Positions 46,163-55,514 of a DNA stretch of 64,000 nucleotides are shown piece after piece; position 1 is the stretch's first letter, and each line of letters opens with the position of its first letter. Under the pieces are notes generated by a model, which was not told the DNA's origin, ran no database searches, and was given only the letters and a program-made list of their open reading frames with translations. A program made the translations under genes and the position numbers. The stretch covers positions 62,001 through 126,000 of the forward strand of contig NZ_JAGETV010000006.1 in the NCBI RefSeq assembly GCF_017571465.1, in the 5' to 3' direction. This stretch comes from Thiomicrorhabdus marina (GTDB taxonomy: Bacteria > Pseudomonadota > Gammaproteobacteria > Thiomicrospirales > Thiomicrospiraceae).

Positions 46163-46933
46163 ATGCAGTCCGCAACGGTACAATCCATTTCTGGCTCGGT
46201 GACCATTGTTACTGAAGGTAAAGCATATCTGGCGCAAGTCGGTGACGAAGTTGCATTGAATGCGGTTGTTGTCGCTGCTGAAAACTCAGAGTGTATGCTG
46301 GAGTGTGAGCACGGATCTGTATTGATAGCCGCTCAGCAAAAGTTGCTTATTGACGAGGATGTTCTTGGCGTGTCGGTAGATCCTCTCTCTGAAGCGCAAG
46401 TAAGCCAATCCAGTTTTCAGCATGCTGTCGTGCAGATTGCGTTGGCAGATCCAGATCATATTTTAAGTCAACTTTTAACGAACCTTAATAGCTTGCTTAA
46501 TCAATCAATGGACACATCACCGTTTGTAGATTCTGCACTTTTGGAGGATCATTCGTTGTTTTTGGAAGTTGAAGCTGAACAGATGCAAAGTCAGGATTTA
46601 CTAACGGAAGGCCTTAATGCTGCACGCGAGCAAGTTAGTGAGTTGAGCTTAGAGGAAGCATTAACCGGTGAGCTGACCGCTTCTGCTGAAGCTGATGTGT
46701 CCGAAGCAACCTTCTCAGTAGGGAATACGGAAGCTTTAGTACATATTTTGGAAACAAGTCAAGATTCAATGGAATTTGACGGTTTAATCGGTCAGCTGGT
46801 ACAAGTGATGGATTTGAGTAAACATTTCTCTAGTGGCGGAGAAAATTTTGCTAGCCTCTCGTCCTTAGAAATTGGGCTTAATCTTGATGATGACGATTTT
46901 GTTGTGAGCGATTCTCCTTACCAACAAATCTAA
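46163..46933 (+). CDS. Stand-alone LapA-type retention-module-like protein
   Basis: The protein has 256 residues from the ATG at 46163, chosen for AAGGAG at 6-bp spacing; in-frame ATGs at 46139 and 46157 lie upstream. Residues 1-70 (SATVQSISGSVTIVTEGK, YLAQVGDEVALNAVVVA, CEHGSVLIAAQQKLLIDEDV) match the pattern of the N-terminal retention module of LapA-like type I-secreted adhesins ('v..v.G.v......g....l..Gd.v..ge.i.t...s...i'), which keeps the adhesin in the outer-membrane exporter. Here no adhesin repeats follow; the remaining ~180 residues are acidic (Glu/Asp/Ser/Leu-rich), ending LNLDDDDFVVSDSPYQQI. No TAAG/PAAG LapG cleavage site is seen. Assignment rests on pattern only. Confidence 0.75.
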   Translation: MQSATVQSISGSVTIVTEGKAYLAQVGDEVALNAVVVAAENSECMLECEHGSVLIAAQQKLLIDEDVLGVSVDPLSEAQVSQSSFQHAVVQIALADPDHILSQLLTNLNSLLNQSMDTSPFVDSALLEDHSLFLEVEAEQMQSQDLLTEGLNAAREQVSELSLEEALTGELTASAEADVSEATFSVGNTEALVHILETSQDSMEFDGLIGQLVQVMDLSKHFSSGGENFASLSSLEIGLNLDDDDFVVSDSPYQQI

Positions 46934-46952
46934 GACGATCGTTCTTTCTTGC

Positions 46953-46979
46953 AAGCCTTCATTCTGAAGGCTTTTTTTA
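46953..46979 (+). terminator. Terminator after the retention-module gene
   Basis: AGCCTTC and GAAGGCT arms around ATTCT, followed by T7. Confidence 0.85.
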
Positions 46980-47144
46980 TTGCTTATTTTTTTTCGGTTT
47001 TTTCTCGCTGAATTTGATTACTTAGAATCAGCAGACGTGCCTGTAATAACCAAAAGATAAAAGCCACCGGCTTTATCTTGGTTTTATTCGGTCTATCGGG
47101 TAATCGATTCATTATTGCAAAGCTCCTATGGGCGAAGCTTCAAA

Positions 47145-47178
47145 CTCCTCGCTGACGTCAATGGGGACGTGTTCTGCG
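47145..47178. repeat. Dispersed repeat, copy 1
   Basis: CTCCTCGCTGACGTCAATGG and the following GACGTGTTCTGCG recur with few changes at 50931-50964. Both copies lie just downstream of minus-strand genes. Confidence 0.55.
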
Positions 47179-47183
47179 CTTCC

Positions 47184-48491
47184 TTAACTGTCGTTATTAC
47201 TCTGTTTTAATGCAGAGCGTAAATAATTCAACATCCGCACTGATGGGTAACCATCGGCAGGAATTGAGATTGATTTTTGAAAAGCGCGTAGCCCTGATCG
47301 AGTCATACCGCCGGCAATTCCGTCCGCTTTACCAACAGAGAAGCCTAGCTCATTGAGAAGAGATTGAATTTCAATCACCTGGTTACGGTTCAGGCCTTTG
47401 TCGTCAGCAGGCTGACCTTTAGTCAATTGCGCTTTATAACGAATTTGGTCGGCGAGGTAGCCAACACCAATGGCGTAGTTCGTTGAATTATTCCAGCGTT
47501 TAATCACCTTAAAATTATCAAAAACCAAGAAGGTCGGGCCGCGATAATCGCTCGGTAAAACCAAGATTGCATCCTGTATTGCAGGGTTGATAGCGTTGCG
47601 GAGTGTTTGATTTTCGGTAGTCTTAATGTTTAATTCTTGCCATTCGTTGATAGAACGTTTGGTTTTATTATCGGCTAAGGATAAATCAAAACCTTTCGGC
47701 AGTTTAACTTCCAAGCCCCATTCTTGGCCGCGCTGCCAGCCAAGTTGGTTGAGGAAATTACCAGCCGAAAATAGTGCGTCAGCTGTGCTAGTCCATAGAT
47801 TGACTTTACCGTCTCCATCACCATCCACTGCGTAACGCAGATAGTTGGTTGGCATAAATTGCACTTGTCCCATTGCTCCGGCCCAAGAGCCTTGCATATC
47901 GCTTAAAGAGACATCGCCTCGGTCAAGAATAGTCAAAGCGGCGATGAGCTCTTTACTGAAGAATTCGCTGCGACGAGGGTCAAAAGCCAGCGTCGCCAAT
48001 GACTGAATAATCGGATCGTAGCCGGTATAGCCACCGTAGTTGGTTTCCATTCCCCAAAATGCGACTAGATAGGCGCTTGGCACGCCATATCTGTCTTCGA
48101 CCGCTTTAAGCAGTTTCATGTTTTGCACATGGTTTTCACGACCGTTTTCGATGCGAGTTTTTGATACGGCTCTACTAAGATACTCGAAAAAAGTTCGCGT
48201 AAACTCCGGCTGTTTGCGATCCATCTGTAAGATTTTGTTGCTCAGTTGAATATTGGTAAAGGCTTTGTCCAGTGTGGCTTTGGAGATGCCTTCAGCCATA
48301 GCGCGTTTCGAAAAGTCCTGTAGCCAAATCTGGAATTCTTGCTGTTGCTGGGCAGTAAAACTCGGCTCAGTTTCTGCATGCGAAGGAGTGCTGAATAAGG
48401 CACTGCTAATGAGTAAAATGCTACCGATGCTAAGAACCGGTTGGGTGAATTTATGCCATGCTTTCTGAAAGGTTGCTACCGCTTGAGTCAT
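47184..48491 (-). CDS. Lytic murein transglycosylase, MltB family, with peptidoglycan-binding domain
   Basis: The protein has 435 residues. A signal sequence (hydrophobic SIGSILLISSALFS ending THAE-type PSHAE, ~residue 40) exports it to the periplasm. The lytic domain (residues ~50-340) has the catalytic Glu in FWGMETNYGGYTG and AFDPRRSEFFSKELIAAL, MQGSWAGAMGQVQFMPTNY and DGDGKVNLW. The C-terminal ~60 residues (IQSLLNELGFSVGKADGIAG, TRSGLRAFQ) are a PG_binding_1 domain. It cleaves glycan strands forming 1,6-anhydro ends. It lacks a lipobox, so it is soluble rather than lipid-anchored. Confidence 0.93.
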   Translation of the reverse strand: MTQAVATFQKAWHKFTQPVLSIGSILLISSALFSTPSHAETEPSFTAQQQQEFQIWLQDFSKRAMAEGISKATLDKAFTNIQLSNKILQMDRKQPEFTRTFFEYLSRAVSKTRIENGRENHVQNMKLLKAVEDRYGVPSAYLVAFWGMETNYGGYTGYDPIIQSLATLAFDPRRSEFFSKELIAALTILDRGDVSLSDMQGSWAGAMGQVQFMPTNYLRYAVDGDGDGKVNLWTSTADALFSAGNFLNQLGWQRGQEWGLEVKLPKGFDLSLADNKTKRSINEWQELNIKTTENQTLRNAINPAIQDAILVLPSDYRGPTFLVFDNFKVIKRWNNSTNYAIGVGYLADQIRYKAQLTKGQPADDKGLNRNQVIEIQSLLNELGFSVGKADGIAGGMTRSGLRAFQKSISIPADGYPSVRMLNYLRSALKQSNNDS

Positions 48492-48612
48492 TGAGACCTC
48501 TAATTGCTATTTTATATTTATCAAATTGTTTTCCTATTCTACTCAAACAAGGCTAAAGGAAAAGCCAAAAGCGGATAAAATGAGCGGCACTAAGAATGAT
48601 AAGGAATCTCCT

Positions 48613-50832
48613 ATGACGACCGCCGATCAGTTTACCTGTTTTGCCACCACTGCCGAAGGCTTGAATGAGCTTTGCCGTGAAGAACTTATCAGTTTAGGGG
48701 CGACTGATGCTAAGGCGCAACCGCGTGGAGTGACCTTTATTGCCGATATTGAAACCCTATACCGTTGTTGTTTGTGGTCGCGAACCGCCAACCGTATTTT
48801 TTTAACGATTTTGGAAACCAAGCTTGAAAACCAAGAAGCTTTAACTACCGAAGTGGCCAAGATTGATTGGCAACAGCATATGGATGCTTTCGGTTCTTTC
48901 TCGGTTAGTTTCTCCGGTAAAGGCATGGGCATCGACCATACGCATTATGGTGCTTTGAAAATCAAAGACGGCATCGTCGATTATTTCCGTGAGCATTGTG
49001 ATGATCGTCCAATTGTCGATAAAAAGAATCCTCAGCTCCGAGTGCACGGTCACCTGAACCGTAACCAATTGACTCTGAGTATCGATTTAATCGGCTATAG
49101 CCTGCATCAACGTGGTTATCGACAAGGGCAGCAAGTGACAGCACCGCTGAAAGAGAATGTCGCGGCAGCAATTTTATTGCGTGCCGGTTGGTCGGAAATC
49201 GCCAAGCAGGGTGGTGTTTTGTATGACCCGATGTGCGGCTCAGGGACTTTCTTGGTGGAAGCGGCGATGATTGCTTCGGACTTAGCACCGGGCTTGATTA
49301 AAGCCGATGAGATGCAGCTGAACTTCTGGAAGCAGCACGACAAAGCGTTGTGGAAGCAGTTGGTTGAAGAAGCCGAACGCCGTGAAGAGGAAGGTTTGCG
49401 TAATCTGCCGGATATTTACGGTTCAGATGCTTCGCATAAATCCTTGGATATTGCCGAAGAAGCGATTGCTTCAGCCGGTTATTCGGATTCGATTGAAGTT
49501 AAACAGATGACGGTGGAGCAGGGACGTCGTTGGGGCGATTGGCAACCGGGCTTGGTAATTTGTAACCCGCCGTATGGCGAGCGCCTTGGGGAAATCGATG
49601 AAGTGAAGCATCTGTATGCCGAGCTGGGAGACTACCTGAAAAACGAATTTAACGGCTGGCAGGCAGCGCTGCTGACTTGTAACCCTGAGCTAGGAATGTA
49701 TCTTGGTCTAAAGGCGAAACGTTCGCATAATTTTGCCAACGGTCCGTTAAGCTGTAAGTTATTGCGCTTCGATATTACAGAAGAAGCACATCGTGAGCCG
49801 ACCTTAAAAGGTGGTATGGAACTGGCATCACAGGTGCAAGAATTCCTGCCGCAAATGGCGGAAAGTGACGGTGCGCAGATGGTGGCTAACCGTATTCGCA
49901 AAAATCTGAAGACATTGCGTAAGTGGGCCAATAAAAACAAGGTTTACGCCTACCGTGTATATGATGCCGATATGCCGGAATATGCCGTTGCTATCGATTA
50001 TTACCACACCATTGAAGAAGGTGAATGGCTGGTAGTAAATGAATACGCGCCACCAAAATCGGTTGATCGTGGTAAGTCTAAGAATCGTTTGTATCAAGTG
50101 ATGTCGGTACTGCCGGAAGTGTTTGAAATCAGCGCCGATAAGATTATCTTCAAAGTGCGTGAACGCCAGAAGGGCGCATCGCAGTACGAGCGTATGGACG
50201 AACAGAAAGAGTTCTTTACCATTATCGAAAACGGCACCAAGTTACGCGTTAACTTTACCGATTATCTCGATACCGGTCTGTTCTTGGATCACCGCGATGT
50301 GCGCGCTAAGGTGGCCGAACTGAGCCAAGGTAAGAGTCTATTGAACCTGTTCTGTTACACCGCTACAGCCAGTGCCGAGGCGGCGATGGCCGGTGCTAAG
50401 TCGAGTTTGAGCGTGGATATGTCAAAGACTTATTTATTCTGGGCGCAGCATAACTTTTGGGCGAATAAGATTGACGAACAGAAGCATCAAGTTGAGCGCG
50501 CTGATGTCATTGCTTGGTTGGCTGAGCAGGCCGAAGCACCGAAACAAAAATTCGATGTTATCTTTATCGATCCGCCGTCATTCTCGTCATCGAAGAAAAT
50601 GGAAGGCGTGTTGGATATTCAGCGTGACCACGGCTGGATGATTCGTAAAGCAATGCAGCTATTGAATCCGGGCGGGGTGATGGTTTTCTCGAACAATTTG
50701 CGTAAGTTCAAAATGGACGAGTTGGTCGAGATGCAATTTGATGTGAAAGATATTACTGCTGCAACCATGCCGCAAGATTTTAAGCGCAATAGTAAGATTC
50801 ACCAAGCGTGGCTAATCTCGGCGCGCGGTTAA
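48613..50832 (+). CDS. rlmL: 23S rRNA G2445 N2 / G2069 N7 methyltransferase RlmKL
   Basis: This fused enzyme makes m2G2445 and m7G2069 in 23S rRNA. It has 739 residues from the ATG at 48613 (AAGGA at good spacing, giving MTTADQFTCFATTAEGLNEL); upstream in-frame starts would add up to 29 unmatched residues. The order is: N-terminal ferredoxin-like and THUMP region, first methyltransferase with DPMCGSGTFLVEAAMIA and ICNPPYGERLG (residues ~215-345), second methyltransferase with FCYTATASAEAAMAG and FIDPPSFSSSKKM (~575-700). Confidence 0.96.
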   Translation: MTTADQFTCFATTAEGLNELCREELISLGATDAKAQPRGVTFIADIETLYRCCLWSRTANRIFLTILETKLENQEALTTEVAKIDWQQHMDAFGSFSVSFSGKGMGIDHTHYGALKIKDGIVDYFREHCDDRPIVDKKNPQLRVHGHLNRNQLTLSIDLIGYSLHQRGYRQGQQVTAPLKENVAAAILLRAGWSEIAKQGGVLYDPMCGSGTFLVEAAMIASDLAPGLIKADEMQLNFWKQHDKALWKQLVEEAERREEEGLRNLPDIYGSDASHKSLDIAEEAIASAGYSDSIEVKQMTVEQGRRWGDWQPGLVICNPPYGERLGEIDEVKHLYAELGDYLKNEFNGWQAALLTCNPELGMYLGLKAKRSHNFANGPLSCKLLRFDITEEAHREPTLKGGMELASQVQEFLPQMAESDGAQMVANRIRKNLKTLRKWANKNKVYAYRVYDADMPEYAVAIDYYHTIEEGEWLVVNEYAPPKSVDRGKSKNRLYQVMSVLPEVFEISADKIIFKVRERQKGASQYERMDEQKEFFTIIENGTKLRVNFTDYLDTGLFLDHRDVRAKVAELSQGKSLLNLFCYTATASAEAAMAGAKSSLSVDMSKTYLFWAQHNFWANKIDEQKHQVERADVIAWLAEQAEAPKQKFDVIFIDPPSFSSSKKMEGVLDIQRDHGWMIRKAMQLLNPGGVMVFSNNLRKFKMDELVEMQFDVKDITAATMPQDFKRNSKIHQAWLISARG

Positions 50833-50930
50833 AGATTTTTTTAGGGAAACGTAGAACAAGTCCAAATTTTCCAAAGCCCCTGTCTCGACTTACCCCTTTG
50901 AGTGTCGAGTTCTTCGTTTGAAGAGATAAA

Positions 50931-50964
50931 CTTCTTGCTGAAGTCAATGTGGGCTTATTCTGTG
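50931..50964. repeat. Dispersed repeat, copy 2
   Basis: CTTCTTGCTGAAGTCAATGT and the following GGGCTTATTCTGTG match the element at 47145-47178 at most positions. Confidence 0.55.
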
Positions 50965-50969
50965 TTTTC

Positions 50970-52202
50970 TCAGATAAGGGGCGTGAGCAGGTTTTCTTGC
51001 TGAATGCGTTGCCGCCATTGTTGGTGCCAGTTTTCCAGTTCTGCAAAAGGCATCGGCTTTGCGATAAAGTAGCCTTGCGCAATGTCGGCACCGAGAGTTT
51101 GCATGTTACGCCAGTCTTCAATCGTTTCTACGCCTTCGGCGACTGATTCCATTTCTAAATGTTTCGCCAGTGCAATGCTGGCCTTAACAATCGCATTCAT
51201 TCGGTGCTCGTTATGAGCATCGTGGACAAATCCTTGGTCTATTTTCAGTTCATCAAAAGGCAAATCTCTAAGTTGTAGGAGCGATGAATGGCCGGTTCCA
51301 AAATCGTCAATCGAGAGTTTGAAACGATGTAGCCTTAGACGCGCTAATATATCGAGCACAGGCGCTAAATCTTTTGCCAAACGGCTTTCGGTGATTTCAA
51401 AAGTGATCTGTCGCGGAGAAAAGTGTTGCATCTGAGTGGTCTGAATTAGAAAGTCCGAGAAATTTACATCAGTCAGATCTTGCATCGACAGATTGATGGA
51501 AATTTTTGGCATTTGTTCAGGATCCCAATCGTGAAAATCTTCAATGCTTTGTTTAATAACCTGACGAGTGATGTCGGTAATCAAGTTCGACTCTTCGGCA
51601 AGTGGAACGAATTGCTTAGGGGAAATCATGCCCAGTTCAGGATGCTGCCAGCGTACCAAGCATTCTACACCGAGCCAGAGTCCGGTTCGTAGACTGACTT
51701 TCGGTTGGTAAAAATTAGTCAGTTCGCGATGATGTAAAGCCATCACGAGTTGTCTGCTATCCAATTTCAGTGCTTGGCGTCGTTGATGCGATGATTGTAA
51801 GTGGTGCAGAAAACGTTTTTGCGTGCGAGCCAATTGATGATTCAAAGCGTCTGCTTGAATGGGTTTATGTAACGAACCAATAACATTCAAACCTTGCAAA
51901 CTAGCGAGTTTGAATAAGGTTTTATGCATTAGTTCATCTTCTCCGCTTAAGAAAATGATGCTGCCGGAAAAGTTAGACTGATGCATTAATCGCAATACTT
52001 GAATACCATCGATATCTGGCATATTTATATCTAAAAACAGAATGTCGGGGCGAATTCCTGTGTTACATTCCTCTAAGGCATCGCGAGCCAGCTCAAACGT
52101 CCGTACTTTCGTTAGACCGCGTTGTTGCAGCATCAATTGCATCATTTTCAGAATAAAGGGGTCGTCGTCCAGAACCATAATGTTGAGGTTTTTATCGAGC
52201 AT
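50970..52202 (-). CDS. Response regulator with EAL phosphodiesterase domain
   Basis: The protein has 410 residues from the ATG at 52202 (an in-frame GTG at 52229 overlaps the spacer). The receiver (1-125) has VLDDDPFILKMM, phospho-acceptor in LFLDINMPDIDG and a Lys in LHKPIQ. The EAL domain (~160-405) has ECL in place of EAL with the metal-binding Glu kept, INLSMQDL, FEITESRL, IDDFGTGHSS, LKIDQGFV, AEGVET and GYFIAKPMP, so the catalytic residues look intact. Expected to hydrolyse c-di-GMP under control of phosphorylation, very probably by the hybrid kinase directly upstream. Confidence 0.9.
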   Translation of the reverse strand: MLDKNLNIMVLDDDPFILKMMQLMLQQRGLTKVRTFELARDALEECNTGIRPDILFLDINMPDIDGIQVLRLMHQSNFSGSIIFLSGEDELMHKTLFKLASLQGLNVIGSLHKPIQADALNHQLARTQKRFLHHLQSSHQRRQALKLDSRQLVMALHHRELTNFYQPKVSLRTGLWLGVECLVRWQHPELGMISPKQFVPLAEESNLITDITRQVIKQSIEDFHDWDPEQMPKISINLSMQDLTDVNFSDFLIQTTQMQHFSPRQITFEITESRLAKDLAPVLDILARLRLHRFKLSIDDFGTGHSSLLQLRDLPFDELKIDQGFVHDAHNEHRMNAIVKASIALAKHLEMESVAEGVETIEDWRNMQTLGADIAQGYFIAKPMPFAELENWHQQWRQRIQQENLLTPLI

Positions 52203-52229
52203 TTTTATCCCTTTATCAGAGTTTGGCAC

Positions 52230-55200
52230 TCAAGCTTTCTGCTGTTCTTGTTGCAGATATTCGTTAATCGCTTCCAGTAATTCAATCGCTTCCGCTTCCA
52301 GTAGTCGAGTTAATTCCGGTATCTGATTCAGCTGATTGTTTTCTACTTTTTGCTGTAATTCGATGCAGATTAAACGTAATTTAAGTGCGCCTACCGAGGC
52401 ACTGGAAGATTTTAATCGATGTGCGAGAAGCCCGATCTGTTGGTAATTAGCTTGTTCTTGCGCCGCTTGAATTTCATTGATGGTTTGTTTGGCATTGACC
52501 TCGAAATCCTGGAGCAGGGAACGAATGACTTGTTCGTCATCGCCGACCAGTTGACGTAAAGCATTACTGTCAAAGTGGGTAGGGTTTGGCTTTTCGTTAG
52601 CGTTATTGATCTGTACTTGAGGTGCAAAGTCTACCGGCGTTGGCAGCCACTTTTGCAAAGCTTGTTGTATTTCGGAAATCAGTGCCGGTTTAATTAGATA
52701 ATCGTTCATGCCGATCTCAATGCATCTTTTCGCTTCACCTTTTAGAGCATTTGCGGTCAAAGCGATAATCGGTAATTCTGCGTCGGTTACGCTGTTTCGT
52801 TCGAGCTCTCGAATCGCTTGGGTTAGCTGCATGCCATCCATGGAAGGCATATGTAAATCGGTTAATAGCAGTGAATAGTCGCCGCTCTGCCAATTTTCTA
52901 ATGCCTGTAGACCGTTTTCAACCGTGTCTGAAGCATAGCCTAATAGGGCGAGTTGACGCTGGATGACTTTTTGATTTACTTCGTTATCCTCAGCAACCAG
53001 AATAAGCTGGTTTCTAGCAATGGCTTCCTCGCGGCTAGGAATATTAATCACACGATGATTGGAAGCCTCGGTAAATTCTTGCATATTTAGCTCGATTAAA
53101 CCCGCACCTAAGGCGACAAAACGCAGTAGTCGATTACGAGTTAATACATTGCCGTCAGATTGGAATAGGCGTTCATGCAATTTACGGTTATTGCGGCGTC
53201 GATTCTTCTGCGGTAAACATTGGCTGAGCAACAAGATTCGCAATTCAGAGTGCGCATCCAGATAAGGTTTAAATTGGTGTAAGCTGGGTTGTTCTTTAAA
53301 GCATTCAATTAACCAGATATCGCTAGTTGGTTGTTCAAGCGTTGCTCGTTCAAGACTTTCGGCAATACTCACTTTAACGCCACTGGCTTCAAGGTGAAGC
53401 CGGATATCGTCGAGATGGCTTAATTTGGGGTTTTCGGTAATTAGGGTGCAGCTTAAGTTCCCTAGTGTCGGTGCAGTGTATTGTCTGGTATAAGTCGATG
53501 GTTGTAATATTTCGAACGGCATGCATACAGTGAACACGCTACCTTGTTTGGGTGTGCTACGTACTCCAATTTCGCCACCCATCATTTCGACCAATTGTCG
53601 GGAAATGGTCAACCCTAACCCGGTTCCGCCATAGTTGCGTGTTGTCGAACGGTCTGCCTGCTCAAACGGTTGGAAGAGTTTTTCTTGCAGTTTCGGTTCA
53701 ATGCCAATTCCGTTATCGGTCACGGTAAATTTAATCCACTGCTGATTATCTCGGCGTTTATCAAGTTGTACACTGACTTTGACCGTACCGACGGCGTATT
53801 CTGTAGTGGAGAATTTAATGGCATTGCCGACTAAGTTGGTCAATATTTGTCTCAGCCTTAAGGCGTCACCGTTTACCGATGTAGGCAGTGTTGGATCGGT
53901 AAAAAGTGCAAGCTGTACTTGGTTTTTGCGAGCGCTTCGATCGAGTAAAATACAAACCTTATCGACTTCTTCTTCAATCGACATAGGTTCAAAGTTAAAT
54001 TCCAGTTTGCCGGCTTCGATTTTAGAGAAATCAAGAATGTCGTTGATAATACCGAGTAGGCTATTAGCGGATTCTTGAATGGTGCGTACCATTTCAATTT
54101 GCTCGCCTTTTAGACTACTTTGATTTAAGACTTCGATCATGCCGATAACGCCATTCATGGGGGTACGTATTTCATGGCTCATGGTGGCTAGGAAGTTCGA
54201 TTTTGCCAAGCTGGCGGTTTCTGCCTGTTTAGTCGCGATAGCTAATTCTTCGGCTTGTTCTTGCAAGATGCGCTCTTTACGTCCCATATAGGTGATGATA
54301 GCGAATAGCAGAAGATCGATAATCAACCCCAAAATCCCTACCATCGCTGGCTGCCAGCTTTGATCTTGTGCAAGATATTCTGGGCCGGCGGTTACCCGTA
54401 AACTCCAAACACGTTGGCTGTTTTTCAAGGTTAACACCTTTGTGAAGCCGGTATCTGTCACTGCACGGATATCGGCAATGCCATCGGATTTGTAGAGAAC
54501 TGAATCTTCATTCGGGCTTGCGCCGTCATAGAGTTCCAGTAATAAACCTTGGTGGCTGAAACCGAGAATGCCATGCATAAAATCGGCGGCGCGGAAAGGG
54601 CTGTATACATAACCTTGAATGGCGTCGCGGCGCTGCTGTAATGTTTTTGTCGGCATTCCTTTGTGGTACACGGGTTCATATAGCAAAAAACCGTATTGCA
54701 CGTCGGTTGTTGTCTCTTGCACTAAAGTCACTTGTCCTGACACGGCAGCGGAACCGGTGTCACGGGCTCGATCCATCGCCTCGCGTCGAGTTTCCTGCGA
54801 ATACATGTCATAGCCAAAAGCACGTTTGTTACGCCAGTCGAAAGGTTCTAAAAAGACGATGGCGGAATAAAGTTCCCGCTGTTCCGAAGGTCTTACGCTG
54901 TAGTCTTCAAATCCTTCGGCACGGATTTTGGCAATATGTTGCTCAAGGTCTTCGGCTTTGATGAATTCACTGTAACCGAGCCCTTGAATGCCGGGAAAGC
55001 GGTGTTCGATTTTTAAGCTGGCGACAAACCTCTGCCATTCGTCACGAGTGACCTCTTCCGAGGAGTCGAAAAACGCTTTACCGGAGCGAATAGCCATCTC
55101 GTAGGTGTGTAGTCTCTCGGTGATGGCGGCAGAAATTTCTTCGCTGTTCAATTGAAAGCGGGTTTCGGCTTTTTCCAGTAGCGTATTCTGGGAAATTTTC

Positions 55201-55361
55201 CACGCCACCGCGGTCAATGTCAGGGAGATAAACAAGACAATCCAAGCCGCTAAAGGGTAACGGTGTACTTCAAGTAGGGATTTGAGCAGGTTCTTAATAG
55301 ACATAAATGTCGCCGATTTTTTATTAAACTGTAGCGCTGTTGAGAAAATAGCATAAAACAT
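52230..55361 (-). CDS. CHASE-domain hybrid sensor histidine kinase with receiver and Hpt domains
   Basis: The protein has 1043 residues. First membrane helix ~residues 38-56, periplasmic CHASE domain (~90-290, with [12 protein letters not shown] and [21 protein letters not shown]), second helix ~340-360. Then HisKA with [21 protein letters not shown], HATPase with [19 protein letters not shown], a degenerate receiver-like region (~645-760) without the Asp, an intact receiver ([26 protein letters not shown]), and a C-terminal Hpt domain with [14 protein letters not shown]. This is a full phosphorelay in one chain. A start at 55304 ([11 protein letters not shown]) is also possible. The next gene, the REC-EAL protein, is the obvious output. 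Confidence 0.92.
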   Translation of the reverse strand: MFYAIFSTALQFNKKSATFMSIKNLLKSLLEVHRYPLAAWIVLFISLTLTAVAWKISQNTLLEKAETRFQLNSEEISAAITERLHTYEMAIRSGKAFFDSSEEVTRDEWQRFVASLKIEHRFPGIQGLGYSEFIKAEDLEQHIAKIRAEGFEDYSVRPSEQRELYSAIVFLEPFDWRNKRAFGYDMYSQETRREAMDRARDTGSAAVSGQVTLVQETTTDVQYGFLLYEPVYHKGMPTKTLQQRRDAIQGYVYSPFRAADFMHGILGFSHQGLLLELYDGASPNEDSVLYKSDGIADIRAVTDTGFTKVLTLKNSQRVWSLRVTAGPEYLAQDQSWQPAMVGILGLIIDLLLFAIITYMGRKERILQEQAEELAIATKQAETASLAKSNFLATMSHEIRTPMNGVIGMIEVLNQSSLKGEQIEMVRTIQESANSLLGIINDILDFSKIEAGKLEFNFEPMSIEEEVDKVCILLDRSARKNQVQLALFTDPTLPTSVNGDALRLRQILTNLVGNAIKFSTTEYAVGTVKVSVQLDKRRDNQQWIKFTVTDNGIGIEPKLQEKLFQPFEQADRSTTRNYGGTGLGLTISRQLVEMMGGEIGVRSTPKQGSVFTVCMPFEILQPSTYTRQYTAPTLGNLSCTLITENPKLSHLDDIRLHLEASGVKVSIAESLERATLEQPTSDIWLIECFKEQPSLHQFKPYLDAHSELRILLLSQCLPQKNRRRNNRKLHERLFQSDGNVLTRNRLLRFVALGAGLIELNMQEFTEASNHRVINIPSREEAIARNQLILVAEDNEVNQKVIQRQLALLGYASDTVENGLQALENWQSGDYSLLLTDLHMPSMDGMQLTQAIRELERNSVTDAELPIIALTANALKGEAKRCIEIGMNDYLIKPALISEIQQALQKWLPTPVDFAPQVQINNANEKPNPTHFDSNALRQLVGDDEQVIRSLLQDFEVNAKQTINEIQAAQEQANYQQIGLLAHRLKSSSASVGALKLRLICIELQQKVENNQLNQIPELTRLLEAEAIELLEAINEYLQQEQQKA

Positions 55362-55514
55362 TTGGCCTTAGTTTGTTAATCAGCGACCAATCGTTGGTAA
55401 AACTGTTCCAGAATAATTCCTTTCAATTTCCGCTCTTGAGCGAGATTAACTCACATTTATCAGTCATCGCTTATCCTCTGTGGTCAAAACAAAATACAGA
55501 AAAAAGAGATTGAG

